Below, piece by piece: positions 48,609 through 60,302 of a stretch of DNA of 64,000 nt; within the stretch, counting starts at the first letter, position 1, and each line of letters begins with the position of its first letter. The position numbers were made by a program, and so were the translations under genes. Location: positions 86,647,529 through 86,711,528 of the forward strand of contig CM043959.1 in assembly GCA_014529385.2 (NCBI GenBank), read 5' to 3'. This DNA is from Adiantum capillus-veneris (lineage: Eukaryota > Streptophyta > Polypodiopsida > Polypodiales > Pteridaceae). A model generated the notes under the pieces. It saw only the letters and a list, made by a program, of their open reading frames with translations, was not told the DNA's origin and did no database searches.

Positions 48609-49720
48609 CGTTACCTGCGTTTTCAGCTCTGTGACTCGTGCCTCAGTTGTTGCAGAAGCTGGCTAGGCCGAACAAATAGACTCCGCAAGATGCTGCAAAA
48701 AAGTGACGCACACTGGAGTTGGTAGAGGGGTTTGCGACCGTCGCCTCCCAGGGCAAAACTGCGAGAAGGGTGCCTTATGTCGAAGCAGCTGCGTTAGTGA
48801 CTCCAAAATTTCCTAGTTGCGAGGAAGTGTCCGCACCCGTAGAGCCAGTCCCATCCGGAGTGGAGGTTGCCGCCCTTTCTTGCATTCTGCGTCTCCAGCG
48901 CGCAACAGCGGAATCCTCCGGCACGGTGGATGTCGAAGCAAGAGGTGGTGTGGAAAACAAGTTCTCCTCCCGACCTCGCTTCCGGTTCGATGTTCCTGTA
49001 GTGGCCATCTCCTGTGCACCAGGGGCTACTACTGTAGTCGATGTCCCGGGCATATCCACAATACGAGCAGGGGTTTGAGTCACCCAAACATGTGGCACTT
49101 CCTGACTCTGAGTTTGTGGCAGGGGTGTTGCAGTACCACGTACTACAAATCTGTCATCTTCAAAATGACACAGAGGGCGCAGGGTGAGAGGAAAAACTTC
49201 TCTCAATGGAAACACCAACGTAAGCACTTGACCGAATTTTGTATTTGTTGGGGTGTTTCGCCCCATCTGTGCAACCACTCTTTGGCACTCTGCGAGCAAC
49301 CTTTGTCTGACAATCGATGCCCACGGTGCTTTGGCCGAGATTGTATATGTTTTGGCTTGCAACCAAATTGCCTCAAGAAACCAGCGATAGGCATCCCTTA
49401 TCGCTGTATCTGTTAGCCCTGAAATCTTGTATTCTCCTTTAACTTTCAAACCAAACTCATGTTCGGCCTCTGCCAGCAGGGATCACATGTGATGCTCGCA
49501 CAACCCCATCACTGGGCAAATAGCAGCATCTTGAAATTCTCTCTGTTGTCAATTGAATTTGCTGGTTGTTAATTTGCACCATGTCCCCAGTAGCTAGTTG
49601 TTCGATCAACGCTGTGGCCTACGGGTGGACAAGTATTCCGTGCCAATCTAGGTTGGCAAAAACTCGCAGGCGCAAATCTTGCAGCCAAACATCCACTCTG
49701 CGAAGAGCTAGTTGCTATAC
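48609..49720 (-). pseudogene. Element E accessory ORF, N-terminal and middle parts
   Basis: The 224-codon frame 48775-49449 has DAYRWFLEAIWLQAKTYT near its start and a Ser/Thr/Pro-rich, basic second half. Just upstream (about 49500-49600, minus) the reading MVQINNQQIQLTTERI parallels VNGRKVSVTSETI of element A. Below 48700 a coiled-coil stretch (EARVTELKTQV) leads into the insertion point of F. So the order globular domain, low-complexity stretch, coiled coil is the same as in element A. Frameshifts and stops are present. Function unknown. Confidence 0.5.
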
Positions 49721-49979
49721 TAGAGTAAATGGGATGCATTGCAAAGCAGGGAAGCCATCATGGTAGCGAAAAGACATAGAAGCAGAGAGAAATGAGGTAG
49801 CAGAAGCTTGTGAGCGCGATGCAAAAAACGTGAGGATAGTATGAAGTATTGACTGCATGTACTAAACCACTCACAAAGAGTTCTCAAAATAGGGCGTGCC
49901 ACGGTGTTGCAATCATCATTGCCCTTTTCCCGCTTTCCAAGATTGCATGCAAAAGAATACCCAATCATGATTAAGGCAG

Positions 49980-50323
49980 CTTCCGGCTCTTGTACCACAG
50001 CAAAGAGACACTGAATTGAGGTAGGTGAAAAATAATGGCGTAGTCGAAATCCATTCACCGGCATAGAAATCACCTCCCCCCGCAAATCCTCCAAATAAAA
50101 AGAAGTGGGCCCACACGCTTTAAAAATCCAAAATGGTCCGGACCATCGTATTTAGCTTCCCGGGCATCTTCCCAAGGCGAGAATTAAATACCAGGACCAA
50201 CTTTCCCCGTAAAAATTGTCGTGCTTTAGGGCGATCTAGCCATTTCTTTTGCCTGGACTGCAGATCTTGCAACACCGCAAAATTGCGCAATTGCTCTTCA
50301 TCTAGTTCCTGCAAAACATCCAA
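49980..50323 (-). pseudogene. Element E integrase C-terminal domain
   Basis: Frames 50120-50323 and the start of 49720-50094. RKKWLDRPKARQFLRGKLVLV is followed after a frameshift by DLRGEVISMPVNGFRLRHYF, matching the G-x-V...P-NG-RL..Y end of GPF/Y modules. The stretch after 49980 (to 49720) is hydrophobic, decayed and unassigned. No chromodomain. Confidence 0.65.
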
Positions 50324-50566
50324 CGATAAATTACGGAGTCTTCCGGAAGAAGCTTATCCGCAATCAACATCCACAAACTCGGAACCACATGCTCCACTGG
50401 GGTAATTGCCTCCATACCAAATGTCAACTTGAAAGGAGTCAATTCTGTTGCACTTTATAAGCTGTTCGATAAGCCCATAATGCAGAAGGAAGTTTCACAT
50501 CCCAATCCGCTCTATGCATATTCACTAACTTTGTTAGAATACGAACCAATTATTAGTTGATTCCTC

Positions 50567-51496
50567 CTACCCATTCGCTTGAGGGTAATATGGAGAAGAT
50601 TTCCTATGCAATACAAAGTAAAACCGTAGCATTCTCTCCATCACCTTATCCAAAAAATGGCTACCCCGATCACTAACCAGCTCAATAGGACAGCCATATC
50701 TCGAAAAAACATCCTTATATAAACACCCAGCCACAGAAACTGCAGTATTATCTTTCAAAGGCCATGCCTCCACCCATTTGGTAGCATAATCCGTGGCTGC
50801 CAAAATATACTTATTACCCGCGTGAGCTACCACTGGTTTAGGCAATACCAGCTGAAAAGGCATTCTTGACATTTTAGTGGGTTGTCCCAACCGTTGACAC
50901 ACATCACACTGTTGCACATTTCTTCTAGCATCTTGAAACAATGTAGGCCACCATAATCCTGATTGTAGAACTTTCCTAGCCGTGATCAAGGCTGCAAAAT
51001 GTCCCCCTGCAATGCCGGTATGGACTTCCTCCAAAACCGCTTCTTGTTCTTGTGGTAGAAAACATCTGAGCAAGACCTTTGCAACCGTGCGATAATAGAG
51101 ATTTACCATAATAATCTCAAAATTCCTGCTTCGGATAGCCATCCGTTTCCTTTGATGACTGGACAAGAATGAAGGCATTTCTCCACTATCAAGAAAATGA
51201 AACATCTCCTCATACCAAGTCCATGGAATGCTGGGGATGATCCTTGGTTGTTGCGTAGCTGTAAGATCATCTGTAACAACTCTAGTTAAAAACAGAGATG
51301 CATATGAAAATTCATCAGCTACTCCCGTCTGTGGCTCACCGAAATCTAACCTGGATAGGTAGTCAGCTACTGCATGCTGGGCTCCTGGACGATGTATGAC
51401 CTCAAAATCAAATTCCTGCAACAAGAGCACCCATCTGGCCAATCTGCCTGTCAAGTTCTGTTGGCACACTAGATATAAAAGAGCCGAGTGATCCAC
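50567..51496 (-). pseudogene. Element E RNase H end and integrase core
   Basis: A 309-codon open frame. The start (LTGRLARWVLLLQEFDFEVI, ADYLSRLDFG) is the end of RNase H. The integrase finger is HTGIAGGHF...CDVCQRLG. Core motifs are ATDYATKWVEAW and ELVSDRGSHF. The frame stops with TAG directly after YYPQANG, where the family reads Q-V-E, a CAG-to-TAG change. The Glu codons follow the stop. Sequence for the stretch between core and C-terminal domain (50324-50566) is present with more stops. Confidence 0.85.
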
Positions 51497-52028
51497 ATGA
51501 AAAAAAAATCACCGGCCCAACAGATAATGCCAGAATTTTTTTACTGAATAAATCATCCCTAAACATTCTCTTTCTGTCACTGAATAATTCCTTTCATGCT
51601 GATGATAGTCTTCTATTGGCGTAATAGACAGGTAGGAACCACCCTTGACTTTGTTCATGCATCAACACACTGCCAATGGCCCGTTCAGAAGCATCCACGA
51701 ATGCATGAAAATCCTAACCCCAATTCGGAGGGATCATAATTGGAGCTTTGGACAGCTGAAGTTTTAATCTTCGAAAAGCCAGATCACATTCTTTCATCCA
51801 TTCAAAATCCTTAGAATGTGTTGCCTGATTAATAGGGATTGCCAAATGTGCAACAAACCTCAAATGCCTCCCATGCCAACGAGCTCGACCCAGAAAGACT
51901 TGACACTATTTCAAATTCACCGGTGGAGGCGTTTCCATAATTGCGGCTATTTTATCCGGATCCACGGAAATGCCATCCTCAGAGATTATATGACCCAATA
52001 ACCTTCCACTTCTAACTGCAAATGCACA
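51497..52028 (-). pseudogene. Element E RNase H, decayed
   Basis: No long frame, but minus-strand pieces read like RT thumb and RNase H (RLLGHIISEDGISVDPDKIA near 51960-52010, and a KVKGGSYLSITPIEDYHQH region near 51600-51650). Several frameshifts. Confidence 0.55.
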
Positions 52029-52708
52029 TTAGAGAGGATTTAAACTGAACTTTACTTCTTGACATTTCATAAAACATAACCGCAATTGTTTCAAATGCTC
52101 TAGTTGCGCTCCAAAAATACTGAGATCATCCAAAAAAACCCGCATAAAATCTGTCAAATAGGGACCAAAAATTTGAAACATATCCCTTTGAAAAGTTGAG
52201 GGCGCATTCCTTAATCCGAACCACATCACTGTTCATGCAAAAACGCCCCATGCTGTGACAAAAGCTGTTTTAGGCTGATCACGCAACGCCATTCGAATTT
52301 GGTTATATTCACTAAACCCATCAAGAAAAGTATACATCTTGTGCCTTGCCACATCATCCAAAATAGAATCCAAAAATGGAAGAGGAAAAGGATCCGGAAC
52401 TGTAGCTGCATTCAGCTTCCGATAATCTACACAAAGTTGAATTTGCTTGTTTTCTTTGGTACCACCACAATGGGAGAAATCCACTCGGGATTATCAATAG
52501 GGGTAATAAAACCCACCTCCAAAAGACGATCAATTTCCACCTTAACTTGCTTTGCCACATTCGGATTCATCCTATAAGAATGTTGCTTCACTGGCACCGC
52601 ATCCGGTTTTAGGTTAATAGTATGCTGATAAAACTTTGGATCCAATCCTTTCATATCCACATATTCCCATGCGAAAACATCTTTAAATTCTGTCAGTAAG
52701 TCAATCAA
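52029..52708 (-). pseudogene. Element E reverse transcriptase
   Basis: Three frames. 52427-52708 has FKDVFAWEYVDMKGLDPKFY and the conserved SYRMNPNVAKQVKVEIDRLL. 52233-52484 has LCVDYRKLNAATVPDPFPLP and FLDGFSEYNQIRMA with the first catalytic Asp. 52029-52229 has GLRNAPSTFQRDM and the FLDD catalytic box (RVFLDDLSIFG). A frameshift separates the first two and a TGA the last two. The motifs are intact. Confidence 0.88.
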
Positions 52709-53302
52709 ATCTCCTCGGAAACTTGCCTCAAGCTACTTATTTATATAAATGGGCTGAGACTCCGCTTGTTCCCCTAGAAAGACCTGCTCCAATTCATCTT
52801 CCTTCACCCGTGTAATTTTTCTCATTTGTGCTTCAAACGCATGTTCTTGCTTAATAATGCCCTCCAATGATTCGGGATTAGGCCAAGCTTTCTATTGCAC
52901 CCATGTCTTGGATGAAAGTCCTGTAGCCCCGAGAGATTTTTCCTCTGAAATCATAGAAATGTCGGCAAGGTATAAAGAAACTAAATCCAGGTTAGCCTTC
53001 AGAAATTGCTCCTCTTCATCTTCTTCTAATCCTTCTACCATATTTACTGTTTCTGCTATCACAGGCCTGCTGCCTGAACGGGTTGCCTACATGTTCCCAA
53101 CATCACCCGAACTTTCATGCAACGCTTTTAATTGTAAGCATATTTGCCTCCCAATTGTGCTTTACCTGGCTTGTCTTAACCATGGTCTCCCCAAAATAAT
53201 GTGATAATCTTGACTATGATCCTCAATATTCAAGACTACTAAAGAAACATCAAAAGATAAGACAGCTACATCCAGGACAATGCCCCGAAGTAATCCTACT
53301 GG

Positions 53303-53926
53303 CTACACTCTTCTTTGATCTGCCATGCGGACTACAAAAGGTGCAGGTTCCCAATCAATGAGTCCAAAACGCTCACAAGCTGCTTGAGTAATAATATTTA
53401 CTCCCGCTCCTCCATCTAATAGTACCTTGTTGATGTATGTACCATGATATGTGACTGAAAGCTCCGGAATGCGGGTATCTGTGATCCTATTTTCCGGCAA
53501 TGTTGCTGACTCATCCCCCTCGCCTTCAGCTATCGCAATGTCCACCTCCCTCAGCTCTTTGGACTTTTGACTTAGCAGAGCATTATGAAAATTCGGAACC
53601 AATTTCAATAGTGAACCCAAAGGTACTTGTATTGGCGAATTGAAGACCTCTTTCCAAGCTGAATTCCAATTATCCCCTTCCCTAGTATCATCCTTGTTTC
53701 TGTCTTTCCCTTCATTTGTTTCCAGAACAACGGTCGATGGTCCTGATGATTTCAATGGTGGTGCTGACTGGAGCATCCAGGTCACGGTCTTTTTCCGTAC
53801 ATCTTCTTGAGTTGTCCAATCGGGAAGCTTAACATCGACTGTTGGAACCATATTTTTACCAGATCGCATGATTAGTGAAACCATCGGATCTGACTCCTCC
53901 AACCCTTCAATCTGAACCATAGCCAC
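53303..53926 (-). pseudogene. Element E aspartic protease region
   Basis: A 207-codon frame. PLGSLLKLVPNFHNALL (residues 102-118) is the conserved pre-protease segment. The active site is LLDGGAGVNII with D171, the DGG variant found in several plant gypsy proteases in place of DSG/DTG. The rest of the fold continues below 53303 toward RT (53302-52709) in broken frames. Confidence 0.75.
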
Positions 53927-53932
53927 ACTAGG

Positions 53933-54504
53933 CTATTTTCCCGTAGTAGCAGGTTCCTGCTTCTTCCGATCATATTCCATAGCCTTTGAACACTCTGACC
54001 GCCAATGCCCATCCCCCAAACAGAAAAGGCACGTCTTGGGTCGATTAGGATCTCGACCACCTCTTCCGCGACCTGGACCCCCTCCTTGACCCTGTCCCCC
54101 TACTTGTCCTGGAAAGGGCGCTTCTGATGTATGAGCATGCGCCATCGCCACCGCAGGCTCTTGTCCTTGCCCTGACTGTGGTGGGTGTTATGTAGAAGAA
54201 TCCCAACTCCTACGACACAGACCATTGAAATAGAATTCCACTGTATTGTGAGTGTTGGCCGTGCAGATTACACACCATTTCTGATTCATTGCAGACTCTT
54301 GAGCAGCATGCCCCAGATTTCGACACTGAGTACACCATAGTTCCTTCAGACTTTTAACCACCACAGCAGATTCTGACGAGCCGAATGGAACACCTTTCCC
54401 TTGATGCTGGGATTTTCTCCGAGGTGCCTCCTCCGATTCTTTCCCCGAATTGCTGTTGTCTGAGTCTGTAGTCGCGCCGACTCCGAACTATCACTGCCAC
54501 TTCC
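53933..54504 (-). pseudogene. Element E nucleocapsid (zinc knuckles)
   Basis: The frame 53933-54151 has a Gly/Arg-rich stretch (GGQGQGGGPGRGRGGRD) and an intact CCHC knuckle CLFCLGDGHWRSEC. Upstream, near 54310-54350, minus-strand WCTQCRNLGHAAQES looks like a second knuckle whose last Cys is Ser. Stops lie between this and the capsid frame. Confidence 0.7.
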
Positions 54505-55410
54505 CTAAGACTTACGATGAGATTTCTTCTGCTCTTTTTTCTTTGATTTCTTTGAGGATTCCGTATCCTCCAAAGCTTCTCCTGCTACAACAGCTCTGGC
54601 ATTTACATTATCCAGTGGAGTAGTTACCTTATCCACTGTTGCCATAGCAGTTCTAAGATCCTTATTGAGTCCGCGCAGAAAATAATCATTCAACACCTCG
54701 GCTGTCGGCCTTTGTGCCTGAGGTACCCGCTGCAAAAGCATCCGAAATTTTGCAGCATAGTCCTCCACTAGCAACGACTTTTGACGCAGTGTACGAAGCT
54801 TTTCTAGATGCTGAGGGACCGTCTTTTCCATTCTGAACCATCGCAAGAACGCTCTGGATCCTTCGACATACGTCCGGAAGTGATCATCAGGGTACTCTGA
54901 CAACCATTTGGCGGCTTTCCCTGAAAGTGTAGATTCGAACACTGATTGTTGATGAAGAGGAATCACCACCCCAGGGTGATTCAATCCATACACTTTATTA
55001 AATTGTTGCAAATGTGCATCCGAGTCTTCCTTTGAAAGACCTCTAAAACGGCTATACTTAATCTGAGGCTGTGTCATCATCCCTTGCCCAACTGTACCCT
55101 CTCCTGGAAAAAGCTGACAAACACTAGGAGGTGGGGACAATGACGAAAAAACCCCAGGACTGCTTACCGGAGACAGCGGTGGAGCAACATGGGTAGGTGA
55201 GGGTGAACGCACGGCAAGAGGACATGACAGGCTACGTGGAGTACGCCGCACACGCCTAATGCGTCTACCACGCATCGGACTTGATGATGGAGATACATGT
55301 TCCTCAGCCTGTGGTGTTGAAAAAACAAATTCGTCCGAACTGCCTCTCCTCCGACGTCTCCCCACAATTGGAACCACCAGGTCAGGAGGACCCTGCGACC
55401 TAGTGCGCAT
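54505..55410 (-). pseudogene. Element E gag capsid
   Basis: A 301-codon open frame from ATG at 55410, only 45 bp inside the 5' LTR. Residues 1-100 are Arg/Ser/Pro-rich. Residues 125-265 are a retrotransposon gag capsid domain (GKAAKWLSEYPDDHF, AFLRWFRMEK, VEDYAAKFRMLLQRVPQ). The end is Lys/Ser-rich. This frame alone could be intact, but the knuckle region after it is broken. Confidence 0.8.
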
Positions 55411-55436
55411 GCATGTTCATCGCAGGTCGCCCATCG

Positions 55437-55452
55437 CGCATCGTGGTCGCCA
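55437..55452 (-). promoter_or_regulatory. Primer-binding site of element E
   Basis: Minus-strand TGGCGACCACGATGCG starts 2 nt after the LTR. It shares TGGCGAyCACG with element A and is not the initiator-Met type. tRNA not identified. Confidence 0.6.
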
Positions 55453-55454
55453 GA

Positions 55455-55838
55455 TGTAATGTCTATTGAGCGCAGAGGAGCAATAAGCATTACAGGAATG
55501 ATTACCCGCACACTGTCTTACATTATATAAACAGCAGACACAGGAAGACAGAACATAAGACAGATTACAGCAAATAGAACACTGCCTTCTTCATTGATAT
55601 ATATCTGAACACAGAGTACAAGAGAGAAGATGTATTTGATAACATGAACATTAGAGATAATCCCAAAGACAGGTATGCCCCCCTATATACAACCGCTACT
55701 CTAGTGCAGATCGGGAACGGTGGAGACCCCCGTCCTGTCTTATGATATCCTGTGAATAACTGCCCCAAAGCCGCATGACTCCTAGTCCGCAATGTCCAGA
55801 CCTCCGCAGGATCCCACTGTGCGGCTTATGTCGTAACA
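55455..55838 (-). mobile_element. 5' LTR of gypsy element E
   Basis: 384 bp, minus-strand TGTTACGACAT...GACATTACA. The outer end abuts CGGCC. Confidence 0.92.
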
Positions 55839-55843
55839 CGGCC
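55839..55843. repeat. Target-site duplication of element E (right)
   Basis: CGGCC, matching 41987-41991. Confidence 0.85.
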
Positions 55844-56946
55844 ACAGAAGGTTTCTTCTTGCTCAACCATGATATGCATGAGATGCCAAGCATGAAAAAA
55901 AAACCACTTATGGACACTTGTGTGTCAAAACAACTAGCCCAATTTGAGTCCAAAAAAGCATGTAAATCGAGCGGCAATGATCTCCCCTTGGGATAAAACA
56001 AGCCAAGATGTAAAGTGACACTCAAGTAGTGAAAAATCCTCTTGACAATCTGCCAATGCTTAGAACCTGGGCTATGCATAAATCTACTGACATGTGAGAT
56101 TGCAAATTGAATATCCAGCCTCATGTTGCATACATAAATGAGGCAGCCAACAACAGTTTGGTAAAGAGTGACATCGACAGGACCACCAACATCATGAAGA
56201 CTCAATTTCAAACCTGTTTCCATGGGAGTGGCAATAGGTTTGCAATCCTCAAGTCCAAACTTACATAGCAATGTCTCTATGTAACTTTTCTTATAGAAGG
56301 CAATACCACCATCAAACTGCTTAAATTGTATACCCAAGTAATGATGCAACAACCCCAAATCTTTCATCTTCAAAGTAGCATTCAAATCAGACTTGAATTC
56401 AACACTATGTCTCTCATTTGGTCCAATGATCAGTAAATCATCTACATAGAGAACCACAATGAGAAGTACATCACCCTCATGCTTTACATACAATGTGCTT
56501 TTTGTTGGACTGTTACAAAATCCTCGTTTAACCAAATGAGTGTCAGCCTTCTCATACCAAGCATGAGGAGATTGCTTCAACCCATACAAAGCTTTCTTAC
56601 ATCTGCACACTTTATCCTCTTGTCTTTTCTTGACAAAACCGCGAGGATGTGATACATAAACTTCCTCAAATATGTCACCATTCAAGAAAGCAGTAGCAAT
56701 GTCTAATTGATGTACATCCCAACCAAGATGAGCTACCAATGCGCATAGAAAATGCATAGTAGTCATACAACAATTGGGAGAAAAAGTCTCTTCATAATCT
56801 ATGCCTTTTTGTTGTACATAACCTTTTGCAACAAGTTGAGCCTTATGGCGATCAATCTCACCATACGGCTTGCGTTTCAACTTGTAAACGCGCTTCACCA
56901 ATGGCCTTTTTTCTAGGAGGCAAATCACATAAAGTCCATGTGTCAT
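55844..56946 (-). pseudogene. Element C reverse transcriptase and RNase H, N-terminal part
   Basis: An open minus-strand frame from RVYKLKRKPYGEIDRHK through ATAFLNGDIFEEVYV, ALYGLKQSPHAWYEK, the YVDD box (VVLYVDDLLIIG) and the RNase H start (HAFLDSNWASC, where element B has SDSDWA). It ends in WLSKKKPSVA at the insertion of element E, and the frame then runs on into E's LTR, giving a false fusion ORF to 55696. The tail of RNase H is at 41594-41986. Confidence 0.88.
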
Positions 56947-57329
56947 TTTCTATAAGTGCATCATATTCTGATTGCATGGCAGCCATTCGATTTTTTGAAA
57001 TATGTCTTATCAAAAGATAGAGGTTCCTCAACATCATGTAAGTTAGACACAGCCAAAGCATAACAATATGATGCATAAGATGCATGGCGAGAACCTGAAT
57101 GAGTACGACTAGACAAAGGTGCATCCAATTTAGTATCACGCAAAGTATGCACCAGCCATTTAGGCATACCTCTAGCCTGCTCATTCTCAGTCCTTTCCTC
57201 ATCAAGTACATCATATATATCTGCATCAGTAATAGACTGATCTATGACATTTTCAGAAACCCCCATAGGCTGTACATTTGCCTCATTGGAATTTACATTT
57301 GAACTTCCATCACTGAAAAGAGGCAACAA
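56947..57329 (-). pseudogene. Element C integrase-RT linker and RT start
   Basis: Minus-strand frames 56961-57329 and 56858-57226 match the start of element B's RT ORF (NVNSNEANVQPMGVSENVID, MPKWLVHTLRDTKLDAPLSS). They are separated from the main RT frame by frameshifts near 56950. Confidence 0.75.
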
Positions 57330-58289
57330 AATGTTATAAATGTCTTGTGAGCAGACATTACTGTCTCTCTAGTACATGACAGCAAAGGCTGAATAGAATA
57401 TTCTACAAACACAACATCCCGTGAGGCCAAGGTATGCTTTGTTTGTGGATGATACAACTTGTAACCTTTGCTTTCCAACATGTAACCTTTGCTTTCAACA
57501 CTATAACCAACAAAAATACATTTTAGCGTTATCATCCAATTTTTTGCGTTGTGTTTGTGGCACCAAAGCATATGCCAAACAACCAAAAACATGCATGTGC
57601 TCAATAGAAAGGCTTTCTATTATGCCATGCTTCATATGGAGACTGCAAAGCTTTTGTAGGATACATGTTAAGTACATAAGTGGCACACATGATGGCCTCA
57701 AGCCAAAACGAATGTGGCAAAGCTTGACTTTTGACCATACATCGTGCCATTTCCATAAGTGACATATTTTTCCTCTCAGCAAGACCATTTTGCTGAGGCG
57801 AGGCACTATACATTGGTGTTTTATCCCACAACTAGCCAAAAATGCATTAAATTCATGAGACATATACTCCCCCCCTCGATCGAAACGGAGGGTGCCCATA
57901 GTACATTTCGAGACATTTTCATCCATAGCCAAAAATTGTTTGAAGCACATAAATACGTCAGACTTCGCTCTAAGTGGAAATACCCATGCATGCTTGGAGT
58001 AATCATCAATGAAAGTCACGAAGTAAAGGTAATTGCCCAAGGACGGAGTTTGCATGGGCCCACAAACATCACTATGCACAACCTGCAACCTGCATGTGGC
58101 CCTAATTGAACCATCCTTTGGAAACTTTGAACGTTGCATACAACCTTCACAAACATGTTTGACAGTTGCTTCAAGAGGCGGCAAAGAAGCAACCATTTCA
58201 TATTTTTGCAAACACAATAAACTGGCAAAATTCAAATGTCCAAAATGTGCATGCCAAAGTTTTGCATTTGAAATAGCCTTAGAATCCAT
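57330..58289 (-). pseudogene. Element C integrase
   Basis: The frame 57501-58289 has the finger (LWHAHFGHLNFASL, HVCEGCMQRSKF), D in VHSDVCGPMQTPSLGNYLYF and a second motif reading RFDRGGEYM, in which the catalytic Asp position (normally SDRGGEY) is altered only upstream of the D. The Glu region (PQQNGLAERKN) lies in the frame 57601-57831, so a frameshift occurred. Near 57430-57490 a short TGTAACCTTTGCTTTCCAAC-type phrase is duplicated in tandem. Confidence 0.82.
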
Positions 58290-58923
58290 AGCTGCATTTG
58301 CAAAACTCTACCCACACTTGTCATACAAAGTGAGGTTATACAGCCCATGGCATAAAATGCCTAATGCAACAATTTCATCACCGAAACTGAGATCATGTAC
58401 TGTACATCTGTCATCCACAAATTTGACTACAAGACCAAGTCTAGCAAGTGCAGATATAGACAAAAGAATCTTCTTGATCCCAGGGACATAAAGTGCATCA
58501 ACAAGTGTGAAAGAACTACCATTTGCAACAGTAAGCACAATCTTTCCAACTCCCTAAACTGGATAAGAGGCATTGTTGGCACAAGTAGCTGAATTCCCAT
58601 GAGGGACAGACTCAAAAGAGGTGAACAAATCACGATGTGAGGCAATGTGCTTTGTAGCACCACTGTCAAAATATCACACAAGTGAATCTACAGCAACTGA
58701 CATGCATGCATCATGGACAACAGGTACACTCTGCACTGAAAGCACATTCTGCATCAACATCATCATCATAGTCTCCTTTCACAGAAGACTCAACAATAGT
58801 TGCATTTGTAGTGGAACCATCATTAGTAGTGGAACCAACCTCTTTCTTATTAGCCTCTTTGGCCTTCAACTTAGGACACTGCTTGATCAAGTGATCATTA
58901 GCTTTACAGTAATGGCAATGCAT
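58290..58923 (-). pseudogene. Element C zinc knuckle and protease
   Basis: 58711-58923 starts with the knuckle CHYCKANDHLIKQC. The protease follows: near 58670 the catalytic DSGATKH is present in the mother frame after a stop, then FTLVDALYVPGIKKILLSIS in 58308-58538. Colinear with element B. Confidence 0.75.
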
Positions 58924-59761
58924 CTTCTTTTTGCCCTTATCACCAGGATTTCCAGACGAATCGCTGTCAGCAAAGCATTAGGAACATGTGATTTTCCACT
59001 TGCAGAAGAGCCATAAGAAGTGGTTGCATTGATGTTACCACCTTTTCTTTGAGCAACAATAAACGCTTGTTCAACTGCACGCTATCTAGTCCTGTTTTTT
59101 TTTGAAAGCGACTCTTGCAACAACAATGTGCATAATGCATCAAACTTGAAAACTTCAGGATTTCCTTGGGTCATAAGTCTCCAAGTACTAGCAAAAGTCT
59201 GGTAAGAATTTGACAAGGCATCAAGAACAGTCGATCTGCACAAGGGAACTGTTTGAAATGACTTCTCCTGCAGAAATAAGTTGCTCATTGATATCCTTGA
59301 CACCAACAAGGAAAGTGTCCATGTCATCTTCCTCATGCATAATCTTCGACTCCAGCTCTTTGAGCAGCAATGTAACTTTTTGCCTCATTGCGACTTGCAA
59401 AAAGACTAGCTAGAATATCCCAAGCCTGTTTTGCAAATTTCGTTGGACGAATGTAAGGAGTAATAGTGCGCTTCACAGACAACGCAATCAATGCATGAGC
59501 CTGCGCATCATCTACATCTCAACGAGCTTGTTTTGCCGTAGGCAAAACAACTCTAACAATCCTTGCAGCAAGACCTGCAACATCCTCAATGTCGCCTGTA
59601 TCCTCAGAACCAGGCCGTACATCAATGCCCTGCACAATGTTCCAAACACCCTTCGACACAAGAACATGTTTCATCATATAAGCCCATATAGGGTAATTGT
59701 CCCCATTCAATCTGTCCTCAGCAGCGAACATCTTGAACACATTTGTGTTGTTGTCAGCCAT
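58924..59761 (-). pseudogene. Element C gag
   Basis: The start codon matching element B's MADNN is at 59761 (MADNNTNVFKMFAAEDRLNG). Trp is kept at GVWNIVQG, where B has a stop. The frame ends at 59519 with a TGA that corresponds to Trp in element B (DRWDVKD). Later pieces (59082-59336) carry STWRLMTQGNPEVFKFDALC. Several frameshifts. Confidence 0.8.
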
Positions 59762-60054
59762 GGTAAATGCTGCATTTGATGTGAAAACTGCCCGAAAAGA
59801 GAAGAAGGAAAGTGGGAACAACACTTGCTATATAGCACAAACCGTAGAAGACTATAAGGGACCTCTTATGTAGAAAATGGCATTGACAAAATTTCTACAC
59901 AAAATGACGAAATAGCCTGCATAGTACTGCATGTATTGGAAGCTATAAGAATATTTATCGACATGCGAACGCTCGCCAAAGCTCACAAAAATCGAAGAAA
60001 GTGAGCAAGCATGTGCTGGAGCTGCTGGCGACTAAGCCCGAGAGGATGCAATCT

Positions 60055-60066
60055 GCTCTGATACCA
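60055..60066 (-). promoter_or_regulatory. Primer-binding site of element C
   Basis: Minus-strand TGGTATCAGAGC, an exact initiator-Met site, 2 nt after the LTR. Confidence 0.9.
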
Positions 60067-60068
60067 AT

Positions 60069-60297
60069 TGTTGGAATTAGGGTTGCAGGAAAACACACAC
60101 ATCTTGGATAAGACAAAGGAAGCTCATTGCAGACAACAGAGAGTGTATTGCTTAGTGTGCAATGGAAAGATAACATAGCCCTGGAGTGATGGGCATATAT
60201 ACAATGCACGAGGGAAAAAACCTCCTAGTGAGGGAAAAAATGCATCGGCGGTCCTAAGTGTGTTCACACACATCACTACCACATGTATATGTTAACA
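60069..60297 (-). mobile_element. 5' LTR of copia element C
   Basis: 229 bp, minus-strand TGTTAACATA...TTCCAACA, homologous to the element B LTR. Confidence 0.92.
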
Positions 60298-60302
60298 ATA
60301 CC
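60298..60302. repeat. Target-site duplication of element C (right)
   Basis: ATACC, matching 41321-41325. Confidence 0.85.

Larger units (their letters stand above)
41992..55838 (-). mobile_element. Gypsy element E, inserted in copia C and split by F
   Basis: Minus-strand Ty3/gypsy element with 384- to 385-bp LTRs, perfect CGGCC duplications, gag, protease, RT, RNase H, integrase and a downstream accessory ORF. Its length without F is about 8.5 kb. LTRs differ at about 24 positions (about 6%). It has no chromodomain and a non-Met primer site, consistent with the Tat/Athila side of plant gypsy elements. It interrupts the RNase H domain of element C. Confidence 0.93.
41326..60297 (-). mobile_element. 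Copia element C, split by nested elements E and F
   Basis: Minus-strand copia element with LTRs at 60069-60297 (5') and 41326-41553 (3'), flanked by perfect ATACC duplications. Without the 13.8-kb insertion at 41992-55838 it would be about 5.1 kb, the same size as element B, whose family it shares. LTRs differ by roughly 20 of 228 positions, so it is much older than B. Coding is broken in many places. Confidence 0.92.

Noticed and set aside
55696..55843. Apparent fusion of RNase H with a C-terminal extension
   Set aside because: The extension is the LTR of element E read in frame. The real RNase H continues at 41986.
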